From NCBI GenBank assembly GCA_022562375.1, contig JADFPK010000002.1, forward strand, positions 1-20,179: a stretch of DNA of 20,179 nucleotides, given 5' to 3'. Under the pieces are notes generated by a model. It was not told the origin of the DNA, made no database searches, and was given only the letters and a program-made list of their open reading frames with translations. A program made the translations under genes and the position numbers. Position 1 is the stretch's first letter. Each line of letters begins with the position of its first letter. This DNA comes from Pseudomonadota bacterium. GTDB lineage: Bacteria > Pseudomonadota > Alphaproteobacteria > SMXQ01. This document shows, piece after piece, positions 5,957 through 13,909 of the stretch.

Positions 5957-8284
5957 TCAGTTCCGCAAGGGTTTGCCGTTCTTGATCATGTGGGCGACGC
6001 GGGCGATGGAAGCGGGGTGATGCGCTAGCGCGATCAAGGCCTTGCGCTCGAGCGCCAGGAGATCGTCCTCGCCGATGGGTGCGAGGAAATCGGTGTCGCC
6101 GCCGGAAAGCACGCCGGCCAGGGCCTTGCCGATGGTGGCGTCATGCGCCGTCGCCTTGCCGCTAAGGCTGAGCCCGTCGAGGGCCATCGACATCGCCGCC
6201 AGCGCCGTCGGGCCGGGCAGCGACACCTCGGGCGCCTCGGGCGGCGTGTAATCCTCGGCCAGGGCCAGGGCCTTGGCCTTGGCGTCGGCTAACAGCCGGT
6301 CCCGGTTCATGGTGATGCCATCGGCCGGACGCAGCACCAGAAGATCCCGCGCTTGGGCCGCCGATTTCGCCACCACCGCCATGCCGATGGTCTCGAAGAC
6401 CTTGATCACCGGCGGCATCGGCCCGCCCGGGCGGTCGGGATTGGCGGTCCAGCGGATCAGCATCTCCTTGCATCCGCCCCAGGCGGGAACGATGCCGACG
6501 CCGACCTCGACCAGGCCGGTGTAGGTTTCGGCGTGGGCCTGCACGGCGTCGCAATGAAGCAGGACTTCGCAGCCGCCGCCGAGCGCCAGGCCCGACGGCG
6601 CGCCAACCACCGGGAAGGGGGCGTATTTGAGCGCCTTGTAGGCGTTCTGGCCGCGGCGTATCAGATAGTCGAGGGCGAACCAAAGCCTGAGCTTCATGGC
6701 GATGAGCAACAGGCCGATATTGGCGCCGGCCGAGAAGTTGGAGCCCTCGTTGTAGATGACCAGCGCCCGGTAGTTGCCCGGTATCAGCCGCACCGCCTTG
6801 TCGATCATGCCGAGCGAGAAGGGGTTGAGCGTGTTCATCTTGCTGTGGAACTCGAGGCAAAGGACGCCGTCGCCGATGTCCCAAAGACTGGCCGAGCGGT
6901 TCGCCGCCACCGGCTTCTGGCGGCGCTTGATGTCGGCCAGCAACAACACGCCGTCGGCGCGCCTGACGTCGGCATAATCGCCAAGGGCGGTCATGTATTG
7001 GAGCCGGCCGGCCTCGGTGCGGTAGAACGGACGCCCCGCCGCCACCTCCAGCAGCCGGGGCACGGGCCGGCCCTCGGCCTTGAGCCTATCGGCGAACCAA
7101 CCGCCGCCGAGCTTGTCGATCAGCTCGAACGGGCCGTAGCGCCAGGCGTAGCCGAGGCGCATGGCCTGATCGACGGCGACGATGTCATCGGCGATCTCGG
7201 GCACCAGATCGGCGGCGTAGGCGAGGGTGGCGGACAGCACCCGCCAGGCGTAGCGCCCGCCCTTGTCGGCGTGGGCGAGCAGCGCCCGCGGCCCGCCCTT
7301 GCGCGCCGCCCGGACGCTTTCGAGGTCCGGTTTCCCCGCCGCGCGGTATTCGCCGGTCGCCAGATCGCGCGCCTCCTTGATCCTTTCCGCCGTCTCGGGC
7401 TTGAGCCGGTAGAACCCGCCCTTGCCCTTGCGCCCGGTATAACCCTCCTCGATCATCCCGGCGATCAGCTTGGTTTCGCCCGAGACCTCATGGAAGGGGT
7501 CGTCCGCCGCCAGGGCCCCTTCCATGCTGGCGAGGATGTGGGGCATCAGATCGAGGCCGACCATGTCGAGCAGCCCGAACACCCCGGTCTTGGGGATGCC
7601 CACCGGCCGGCCCATCACGGCGTCCGCTTCCTCGACCGAGATGCCGTCCTCGATCGCCGCGATGACGGCGGATTGCAGCCAATAGATGCCGATCCGGTTG
7701 GCGATGAAGCCGGGCGTGTCCTTGGCGTCGACCACGCCCTTGCCCAGGCGGATATCGGCGAACCGGCGCACCGCCGCGACCTTTTGCGGGTCCGTTCGGG
7801 CGCCGGCGACGATCTCGATGAGGCGCATGTAGCGGGGCGGGTTGAAGAAATGGGTGATCAGGAAGTCGGCGGCGAAGCTCTCCGCCAGGCCCTCGGTCAG
7901 TACCGCCAGCGGCAGCGTCGAGGTGTTCGAAGAGACGATGGATGACGGCTTGCGGACGGCGTCGATCTTATGGTAGAGCGCGCGCTTGGGCTCGGCGCGC
8001 TCGATGATCGCCTCGACGATCCAATCGCAATCGGCGAGCAGGCCGATATCGTCCTCGATGTTGCCGGTGGTGACGCGGCCGGCGTTTCGCTTATGCATGA
8101 AGGGTGCGGGGTCGGCCTTGAGCATCCTCTCGACGGCGCCTTCGGCGATGGCGCTGCGGTTCGCGCCGTCCCGGGCGGCGATGTCGAGAAGCACCACCGG
8201 CACCCCGGCGTTGGCGATATGGGCGGCGATACCGGCGCCCATGACGCCGGCGCCGATCACCGCCGCCTTGCGGATTTCGCTCAT
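5957..8284 (-). CDS. fadN: 3-hydroxyacyl-CoA dehydrogenase / enoyl-CoA hydratase, FadN-type
   Basis: Bifunctional beta-oxidation enzyme of 775 aa. The NAD-binding hydroxyacyl-CoA dehydrogenase comes first (IGAGVMGAG at 10-18; catalytic HFFNPP with H145; SSNTST at 118-123) and the crotonase-type hydratase comes last. The hydratase has the oxyanion-hole region GLALGGGCE with E573 and the second catalytic Glu E593 in LVEVGVGIVPAWGG. This order is the reverse of FadB/FadJ and matches Bacillus FadN. The start is placed at the ATG at 8284, which overlaps the thiolase stop as ATGA and begins exactly at the Rossmann fold; an open frame further upstream adds only an Arg-rich nonsense leader. It hydrates enoyl-CoA and oxidises the 3-hydroxyacyl-CoA to 3-ketoacyl-CoA, the thiolase's substrate. 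Confidence 0.94.
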   Translation of the reverse strand: MSEIRKAAVIGAGVMGAGIAAHIANAGVPVVLLDIAARDGANRSAIAEGAVERMLKADPAPFMHKRNAGRVTTGNIEDDIGLLADCDWIVEAIIERAEPKRALYHKIDAVRKPSSIVSSNTSTLPLAVLTEGLAESFAADFLITHFFNPPRYMRLIEIVAGARTDPQKVAAVRRFADIRLGKGVVDAKDTPGFIANRIGIYWLQSAVIAAIEDGISVEEADAVMGRPVGIPKTGVFGLLDMVGLDLMPHILASMEGALAADDPFHEVSGETKLIAGMIEEGYTGRKGKGGFYRLKPETAERIKEARDLATGEYRAAGKPDLESVRAARKGGPRALLAHADKGGRYAWRVLSATLAYAADLVPEIADDIVAVDQAMRLGYAWRYGPFELIDKLGGGWFADRLKAEGRPVPRLLEVAAGRPFYRTEAGRLQYMTALGDYADVRRADGVLLLADIKRRQKPVAANRSASLWDIGDGVLCLEFHSKMNTLNPFSLGMIDKAVRLIPGNYRALVIYNEGSNFSAGANIGLLLIAMKLRLWFALDYLIRRGQNAYKALKYAPFPVVGAPSGLALGGGCEVLLHCDAVQAHAETYTGLVEVGVGIVPAWGGCKEMLIRWTANPDRPGGPMPPVIKVFETIGMAVVAKSAAQARDLLVLRPADGITMNRDRLLADAKAKALALAEDYTPPEAPEVSLPGPTALAAMSMALDGLSLSGKATAHDATIGKALAGVLSGGDTDFLAPIGEDDLLALERKALIALAHHPASIARVAHMIKNGKPLRN

Positions 8285-9420
8285 CCGGCGGCCTCGAGCA
8301 CGGTGGCGATCCCCTGGCCGCCGCCGATGCACTGGGTGGCCAGCGCGAAGGTACCGCCCTCGCGCCCGAGCAGCATCGCCGCCTTGCCGGTGATGCGCGC
8401 GCCGGTGGCGCCGAGCGGATGGCCGAGCGCGATGGCGCCGCCGTCGATATTGACCCGCGCGTGATCGAGTTCGAGGTCGCGAAGGCAGGCCAGGGACTGG
8501 GACGCGAAGGCCTCGTTGACCTCGGCGACGTCGATGTCGGCGATGGTCAAACCGGCGCGCTCCAGCGCCTTCCTCGACGCCGGCACCGGGCCGATGCCCA
8601 TGATCTCGGGCGCGCAGCCGGCGACGGCGATGCTCTTGATCCGGGCCAAGGGCGCCAGCCCGTTCGCCTTGGCGTAGTCCTCGCTGCAGACCAGTGTCGC
8701 CGCCGCCCCGTCGGTGAGCGGCGAGGACGTGCCGGCGGTGACGGTGCCGGCCTCATCGAAGGCCGGCTTCAGATCGGCCAGGCCCTGGGGCGTGGTGTCG
8801 GGCCTGAGGCAGCCGTCGGTATCGACCGTGGCGCCGTCCTTGGAGATCGCCACGATCTCGTCGGCGAGGCGGCCGGCGGCCTGGGCCTTGGCGGCGCGGG
8901 ACTGGGATTCGACGGCGAAGGCTTCCTGTTCCTCGCGGGTGATCTGATACTTCCTGGCGACGTTTTCGGCGGTCTCTCCCATCGAGATGTAGGCCTGGGG
9001 GTAGGATTCGTAGAGTTCGGGATGGGGCATCGGGTTATAGCCCATCATCGGCACCCTCGACATCGACTCGACGCCGGCACAGATGAAGGCGTTCCCGGCG
9101 TCCATTCGAATGGCGCCGGCGGCGATGTGGATGGCGTACATCGACGATCCGCAGAACCGGTTGACGGTGACGCCGGCGACGCTTTGCGGCAAGCGTGCGC
9201 GAAAGACCACGAGCCGCGCCATGTTCAGGCCCTGCTCGGCCTCAGGGAAGGCGCAGCCGAGGATCAGATCCTCGATATCGTCGGCATCGACGCCGGTCTT
9301 CGCCATCAGGCCCTTGACCACCTGGGCGGCAAGCTCGTCGGGCCGCACGTCTTTCAGCGCGCCTTTCTCGGCTGGTGTGAACGGAGACCGGGCATAGCCG
9401 GCGATCACGACGTTCTTCAT
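8281..9420 (-). CDS. fadA: Acetyl-CoA acyltransferase (thiolase), FadA-type
   Basis: Thiolytic cleavage of 3-ketoacyl-CoA to acetyl-CoA and a shortened acyl-CoA, the last beta-oxidation step. The 379-aa protein has the full thiolase length. The nucleophile C90 is in NRFCGSS, H334 in GGAIALGHPLGATGAR and C364 in ATQCIGGGQG. The start is the ATG at 9420, supported by GGAGGA eight bases upstream and by the normal N-terminus MKNVVIAGYARSPF; an upstream in-frame extension of 25 residues is unlike thiolases. It lies 22 bases after the ligase gene and overlaps the dehydrogenase/hydratase gene by four bases, so the two are probably translationally coupled subunits of one complex. Confidence 0.95.
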   Translation of the reverse strand: MKNVVIAGYARSPFTPAEKGALKDVRPDELAAQVVKGLMAKTGVDADDIEDLILGCAFPEAEQGLNMARLVVFRARLPQSVAGVTVNRFCGSSMYAIHIAAGAIRMDAGNAFICAGVESMSRVPMMGYNPMPHPELYESYPQAYISMGETAENVARKYQITREEQEAFAVESQSRAAKAQAAGRLADEIVAISKDGATVDTDGCLRPDTTPQGLADLKPAFDEAGTVTAGTSSPLTDGAAATLVCSEDYAKANGLAPLARIKSIAVAGCAPEIMGIGPVPASRKALERAGLTIADIDVAEVNEAFASQSLACLRDLELDHARVNIDGGAIALGHPLGATGARITGKAAMLLGREGGTFALATQCIGGGQGIATVLEAAG

Positions 9421-9442
9421 ATCCGAATCCTCCGTTGCGGCC

Positions 9443-11242
9443 TCATGTTTCGGCGGTCGGCGCCGGCTCGGGCTCCGCTTCGCTGGGGGTGTCACCGGCG
9501 ATCAATTCCTTCTTCGATATCTTGCCGATCAGGGTCATCGGCAGGGAGTCGCGGAACTCGATCTTGCGGGGCATCTGGAACGGCGCCAGCTTGTCCTTGA
9601 GGAAAACGCGCAAATCCCCGGCCGTCAACTCCTCGCCGTCACCGAGTTTGACGAAGGCCTTGACGATCTCTCCCCGGTGCCGGTCGGCAACACCGCAGAC
9701 CGCGACCTCCTCGACCGCCGGGTGCAGGTGGATCACCTCCTCGACCATGCGCGGGTAGACGTTGAAACCGCCCGACAGGATCAAGTCCTTGATCCGGTCG
9801 ACGACGAAAAGATAGCCGTCATCGTCGAGATAGCCGATATCGCCGGTGTGCAGGCGGCCGCCGCGAAAGACGTCGATGTTCTCCTTCGCCCGGTTGGCGT
9901 AGCCGGCCATCACCTGCGGGCCGCTGACGCAGACCTCGCCGCGATCGCCCAGCCCCAACACGCAGTCGGGGTTGTCCAGCGCGGTGATCTCGATCACCGT
10001 CGCCGGCAGGGGCAGGCCGGCCGAACCCGGTCTGCGCTCATCATTGATCGGGTTGACGGTGCAGACCGGACCGGTCTCGCTGAGCCCATAGCCCTCGACC
10101 AGGATGCAGCCGGTCCGTTCCTCGAACCGGCGATGGATTTCGACCGCCAACGGCGCGCCGCCGGAGATGCAGAAGACGAGGCTCGAGAGGTCGTAATCGG
10201 CGATGTCGCGGGCGGCGTTGAGGGCCGAAAACATGGTCGGCACGCCGATGAAGATGGTCGGCTTCTCGCGGTCGATGGCTTGGAGGACTTCGGCCGGCTT
10301 GAAATGCGGCAGCAGGATCAATTCGGCGCCGATGCCGAGACCCAAATTCATCACCGCGGTCATGCCGAAGGCGTGGAAGAGCGGCAACACGCCGAGGATC
10401 TTCTCCTCGCCCGGCCTGATGTCCGTCGCCCACATCTCGAGCTGCTTGGCGTTGGCGTAGAGGTTCGCGTGGGTGAGCCGGACGGCCTTGGGGAACCCGG
10501 TGGTGCCGCCGGTATATTGGAGCACGGCGACGTCGGTCTCGGGATCGATGGCGGCGACGTCGAGGACGCCGTCATTGTCGATCAGCTTGTCGAACGGCAG
10601 GTGGCGGTCGTCCTTGGGGATGGCGGCGACCTCGCGGCGTTTCAGGAGGTCGAACAGCACCTTCTCGGGGAACCGCAGCACGTCGCTCATCGAGCACACC
10701 ACGATCCGCTCCAGCCCTTCATCATTTTGGACCCTGGCCGCCACCTTGCGGTAGAGCCGCTTCATATTCAGGGTCACCAGGATGCAAAGCCCGGAATCGG
10801 CGATCTGGCGCTCGATCTCGCGTTCGGCGTAGAGCGGGTTGATGTTGACGACGGTGCCGCCGGCCTTGAGCACGGCGTAGAAACAAATCACCGCGTAAGG
10901 GGTGTTGGGCAGCATCAGGCCGACCTTGATGCCCTTGCGGACGCCGAGCGCCCGAAAGCCTTTCGCCGCGCGATCGACCATCCGGGCGACGTCGCGGTAG
11001 CGGGTGCGCCGGCCGCGGAAGCTGAGGCAGAAATTGTCGGGATAGGCGGCAACCGCGTCGTCGAGGAGCCGGGTCAGCGGCCTGGCCTCGAACGCCGCCG
11101 GCCATTCGACCCCCGCGGGATAGGATTTCTCCCACGGATAGGGCCGTTCCATGGGGGCGCTTTCGACGGCGCGCAGACGCCTGAACGGGGCGAGGACGGC
11201 GCGGACGGACCGGACGATGGCAGAGGTGAGGGGCATCAGCAT
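9443..11242 (-). CDS. fadD: Long-chain fatty acid-CoA ligase (FadD-like)
   Basis: ANL-superfamily ligase that activates free fatty acids to acyl-CoA through an acyl-AMP intermediate. With the 599-residue reading, the P-loop YTGGTTGFPK is at 243-252, GYGLSETGP at 384-392, TGD at 466-468, the hinge region DRIKDLILSGGFNVYP ends near 497, and the catalytic lysine is likely K574 in LIGKISKKEL. The start is uncertain. The ATG at 11242 adds an Arg-rich amphipathic stretch of 30 residues, whereas an internal ATG at 11152 begins MERPYPWEKSYP, the usual FadD N-terminus. Neither has a convincing Shine-Dalgarno sequence. The gene follows the acyltransferase-hydrolase fusion on the same strand with a gap of 37 bases (or 127 with the short start). 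Confidence 0.92.
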   Translation of the reverse strand: MLMPLTSAIVRSVRAVLAPFRRLRAVESAPMERPYPWEKSYPAGVEWPAAFEARPLTRLLDDAVAAYPDNFCLSFRGRRTRYRDVARMVDRAAKGFRALGVRKGIKVGLMLPNTPYAVICFYAVLKAGGTVVNINPLYAEREIERQIADSGLCILVTLNMKRLYRKVAARVQNDEGLERIVVCSMSDVLRFPEKVLFDLLKRREVAAIPKDDRHLPFDKLIDNDGVLDVAAIDPETDVAVLQYTGGTTGFPKAVRLTHANLYANAKQLEMWATDIRPGEEKILGVLPLFHAFGMTAVMNLGLGIGAELILLPHFKPAEVLQAIDREKPTIFIGVPTMFSALNAARDIADYDLSSLVFCISGGAPLAVEIHRRFEERTGCILVEGYGLSETGPVCTVNPINDERRPGSAGLPLPATVIEITALDNPDCVLGLGDRGEVCVSGPQVMAGYANRAKENIDVFRGGRLHTGDIGYLDDDGYLFVVDRIKDLILSGGFNVYPRMVEEVIHLHPAVEEVAVCGVADRHRGEIVKAFVKLGDGEELTAGDLRVFLKDKLAPFQMPRKIEFRDSLPMTLIGKISKKELIAGDTPSEAEPEPAPTAET

Positions 11243-11279
11243 TCAGCTTCGACCCCGTCGTCCGCCGATCGGACACCTC

Positions 11280-13652
11280 TCAGACGGCGGTTCGAACATC
11301 GGTCTCTCCCGGCGCCACCTTCGCTTCCTCGGGCGCTTCCTCGGGCGCGTCCTCGGGCGGCGAAGCGGGGTCGGTAACTTGGGACGCCAGATTGGTGAGG
11401 AACGAGATCAGCAATTCCTGGGTGCCGCCGGTGTCATCGGCCAGGATCCCGTGGCGTTTCGACGGGATCATGTGCAAGCGCTTGTCCTCGCATCCCAGCT
11501 TGTCGAAGACGATCTCGGCGCTCTTGGCGTCGACGATCTCATCCTCGGTGCCCTGGACGAGCCGGACCGGGCAGGTGACGTCGGGCAGGCGTTTGGTCAG
11601 CTCGTCGACCAGCCGGCGCAACTCGAACAGCCCGCGTATGGGTATATGGCGGTAATTGACCTCGGGGTTTTCGGAATCGTTGGGCCGGAACGGCATCAGA
11701 CCCTCGAGCGAGGACACCCATCGGGTCAGCTTGTTGACGCCGTGGAGGACCGGCACGAAGACGATGTTGCGGTTGCGGAACTTGACCGGGACGGCGACGG
11801 CGCCGACGCCGATCAGCTTCCGGGGCCGCTCCGCCGCGAACCGCAAGGCCAGCGCGCCGCCGGTCGAGAACCCGGCGAGGAAAATGCGGTCCGCCAGCCC
11901 CGACATGATCTCGTAACCCCGCCGGACCGATCCCAGCCAGTCCTCCCAGCTTCGGCCGCGAAGGTCCCAGGGCGAAGTCCCGTGACCGCTGAGGCGGACG
12001 CCGATGACGGCGAACCCGAGGGCCTCCAGCTTTTCGCCGAAGGCCCTGAGCTCGGCCGGAGAGGCGAGAAAGCCGTGCACCAGCACGACGCCGGTCCCGT
12101 TCGCGGTCTCGGGCATCAGCAGATAGGGCTCGCCGCTTTTGGTCGCCGTCTCCCGGTCGTTGATCTTGGCATGCCGGGGCCGTGAATAGTGCTCCTGGCA
12201 CCAGGCGAAGGCGCGGATCTCGTCGTCGAACCGGAGCCGCGCCAGCGCCGCCCCGTCCATCGCCGGGGCAGACTCGACGGCCTGCTCGACGGCCCGGCGC
12301 GCGGCTTTCACCGGCGCCACCTCGTTGGCGTAGACGGTCACCAGGTTCTCGAGCCGGACCTCGTGATGGGCATGTTCCTCCAGCAGCTTGGGCAGGAAAC
12401 GGTAGCGCTTCTCGGTGATCTCGATCAGGCCGATGCGGGTGGTGGTGTGCAGGAACTGCTCGAAGCCGCCGGTGCCGTCCCTCAGGATGCCGCCATAGAC
12501 CTCCGGGTTGGTCAGGCCCCGGTGCAGGTGAATGGAGGGTTCCCGCTGGGCGTTCTTGATCGCCAGATAAAGCAACCGGTGAAAGCGGTCGTGATCGATC
12601 TCCGTCAACCCGGCGTCGAGCAGCTTGAGGATCAGCCGCGAGGCCAGGTGAGAGAGGTTGACGGTGACGTTGGCGTACATCTCGTGCATGTAGCGGTCGC
12701 GCAGCCGCGCCGTTTCGCGTCCCATCGCCTTCGACACCATGCGCTCGACCCAGCGCCCCTGATCCGGCTTCAGGGCGAACAATTCGGACAAGCTGTCGAT
12801 TCTCTCGAACACCCGGTTGAGCACCGCCCGTTCGAACCAGTTCCAGGCGATACCCGGGGCGATCGGGTGGCCGAACCGGATGTCCATGTCGGTGCGCTTC
12901 AACAAGATGTTGCCCTCGATCAGCAACTCGTCCTTGACACTGTCGGGGATGCCGCCGCCGAACATCTCGGCCGCCTTGCGCAGGATGTTGTCGTCGGTGC
13001 GCACCGGCCAGAAGGTGATGTTGGCGGGCACGATCAGCGTCGGTTTCCGGGCGGCGGCGATCAGCGCGTCGATGTCGTCCATGCCCAGCGCGTCGACCCA
13101 TCGCCTCAGCCTCTCGGTCCCTTGGGCCTCATGCACCGAGAGAATGCGTTTCTTGAAGATCTCGAGCGTCAACGCCATCGCCGCCGCCCCCTTGTGGTGC
13201 TTGCGCCGGATGCGGTCGATCTGCGAAAAGATCGAGAACCGGCCCTCCTCGTCCAGCACCCGGCGGTCCTTGACCATGCCGCCCTCGGGAAAGAAGATCA
13301 CCTTGCGTCCGCGCAATATCTCGGCGGCGAGGAAGGGCAACAGGCCCGGGTGATCGGTGGGCACGGCGCCGACGCTCCACAGGAACTTGGCGAAGGTCTC
13401 GTTGCCCTCGAACAGGTCCGCCGAGGCGACGCAGCGGCAGTAGGCGCCGGTCGCCTGATGGATGAGGTATTGCGGGATAATGGTTTCGAAGCGGGCGAAG
13501 TGGTTGAACAGGAAAATCTGGCCGGCCTCGATGTGGCCGTCGTCGTCGTGGACCTTGATGTTGATCTTGAGGCGGTCGTGCAGGAACGAGAACGCGCGCA
13601 CGCACCATTGATAGGTGGTCTCGTTGATGTCGAACGCGGGGTCGTCGCTCAT
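11280..13652 (-). CDS. Acyltransferase (PlsB/PlsC-like) fused to an alpha/beta hydrolase
   Basis: A 790-aa two-part protein heading the fatty-acid operon. Numbering here is from a TTG 15 bases upstream; subtract 5 for the ATG used. The N-terminal half carries glycerolphosphate-acyltransferase motifs: NHFARFE with H56 and E61 (HX4E where the family normally has HX4D), FFPEGG at 125-130 followed by MVKDRR, and IVPANITFWPVR near 212. A helical stretch of about 200 residues without recognised motifs follows. The C-terminal part (about 510-765) is a serine hydrolase with HGF at 531-533, nucleophile S601 in GFSTGG, D709 (or D713) in GTEDEIVD and H739 in KRHG. The tail is Glu/Pro-rich. The ATG at 13652 has GAAAGA about 8 bases upstream. 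The likely activity is transfer and/or release of acyl chains on membrane lipids; the actual substrates are unknown. Confidence 0.85.
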   Translation of the reverse strand: MSDDPAFDINETTYQWCVRAFSFLHDRLKINIKVHDDDGHIEAGQIFLFNHFARFETIIPQYLIHQATGAYCRCVASADLFEGNETFAKFLWSVGAVPTDHPGLLPFLAAEILRGRKVIFFPEGGMVKDRRVLDEEGRFSIFSQIDRIRRKHHKGAAAMALTLEIFKKRILSVHEAQGTERLRRWVDALGMDDIDALIAAARKPTLIVPANITFWPVRTDDNILRKAAEMFGGGIPDSVKDELLIEGNILLKRTDMDIRFGHPIAPGIAWNWFERAVLNRVFERIDSLSELFALKPDQGRWVERMVSKAMGRETARLRDRYMHEMYANVTVNLSHLASRLILKLLDAGLTEIDHDRFHRLLYLAIKNAQREPSIHLHRGLTNPEVYGGILRDGTGGFEQFLHTTTRIGLIEITEKRYRFLPKLLEEHAHHEVRLENLVTVYANEVAPVKAARRAVEQAVESAPAMDGAALARLRFDDEIRAFAWCQEHYSRPRHAKINDRETATKSGEPYLLMPETANGTGVVLVHGFLASPAELRAFGEKLEALGFAVIGVRLSGHGTSPWDLRGRSWEDWLGSVRRGYEIMSGLADRIFLAGFSTGGALALRFAAERPRKLIGVGAVAVPVKFRNRNIVFVPVLHGVNKLTRWVSSLEGLMPFRPNDSENPEVNYRHIPIRGLFELRRLVDELTKRLPDVTCPVRLVQGTEDEIVDAKSAEIVFDKLGCEDKRLHMIPSKRHGILADDTGGTQELLISFLTNLASQVTDPASPPEDAPEEAPEEAKVAPGETDVRTAV

Positions 13653-13709
13653 CGGCCGATCTTTCAACCGCGGCCGGTTCTCCCTCCACCTTGGCCCGGT
13701 GGTTCAGTC

Positions 13710-13741
13710 TCCTATAAATAGGATAGTATGGTTAAATACAA
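13710..13741 (-). promoter_or_regulatory. Candidate promoter and palindromic operator of the fatty-acid operon
   Basis: On the minus strand TTGTAT (13741-13736) is followed after 15 bases by TATTTA (13720-13715), an AT-rich promoter-like pair 60-90 bases before the operon's first ATG. The palindrome TCCTATAAATAGGA occupies 13710-13723 and covers the presumed -10, a good position for a repressor. A CtrA-like half-site TTAACCAT lies at 13728-13735 between the two hexamers. The spacer is shorter than ideal, so the exact promoter is uncertain, but this is the only AT-rich patch in the upstream region. Confidence 0.45.
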
Positions 13742-13843
13742 TACCGGTCTCGCGGGTTCCGCCGCCCGTGCCGTCGGCGGCGCACCCATGACCGACCGGG
13801 ACGCCCGAGCACAATCCGTAAAATTCCCTAACTCATCGAAAAT

Positions 13844-13890
13844 TGGCGCAACCGGCGGGATTCGAACCCGCGGCCGCTGCCACCGGCGGA
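13844..13890 (-). pseudogene. Degraded 3' part of a tRNA-Arg-like gene
   Basis: On the minus strand the 3' part of a tRNA is present: the 3' side of the anticodon stem (GGCAG), variable loop, an intact T arm with stem GCGGG/CCCGC around TTCGAAT, the acceptor 3' strand CGGTTGC, discriminator G and encoded CCA. Bases 13844-13886 match 38 of 43 bases of the intact tRNA-Arg at 16822-16864, and the T-stem differences are compensatory. No 5' acceptor strand GCAACCG and no D arm follow; similarity fades at the anticodon loop, where CCG is still recognisable. It cannot be a working tRNA. Either a decayed tRNA gene or the duplicated 3' end left by an integrative element. Confidence 0.65.
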
Positions 13891-13909
13891 TTGTGCTAAT
13901 AACCGTTCC

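Noticed and set aside
4319..7945. Long plus-strand open frames opposite the fadE and fadN-type genes (4319-6028, 6353-7945)
   Set aside because: They are mirror frames caused by GC-rich third codon positions; the translations are rich in His, Arg, Gly and Asp with no domain, while the minus strand encodes complete known enzymes.
8285..8332. Upstream extension of the dehydrogenase/hydratase start
   Set aside because: The added residues are Arg-rich and lie before the normal Rossmann-fold N-terminus; the ATG at 8284 overlaps the thiolase stop as a typical coupled start.
9677..13721. Long plus-strand open frames opposite fadD and the acyltransferase-hydrolase gene (9677-11377, 12189-13721)
   Set aside because: Same mirror-frame effect; the opposite strand has full motif sets for both proteins.
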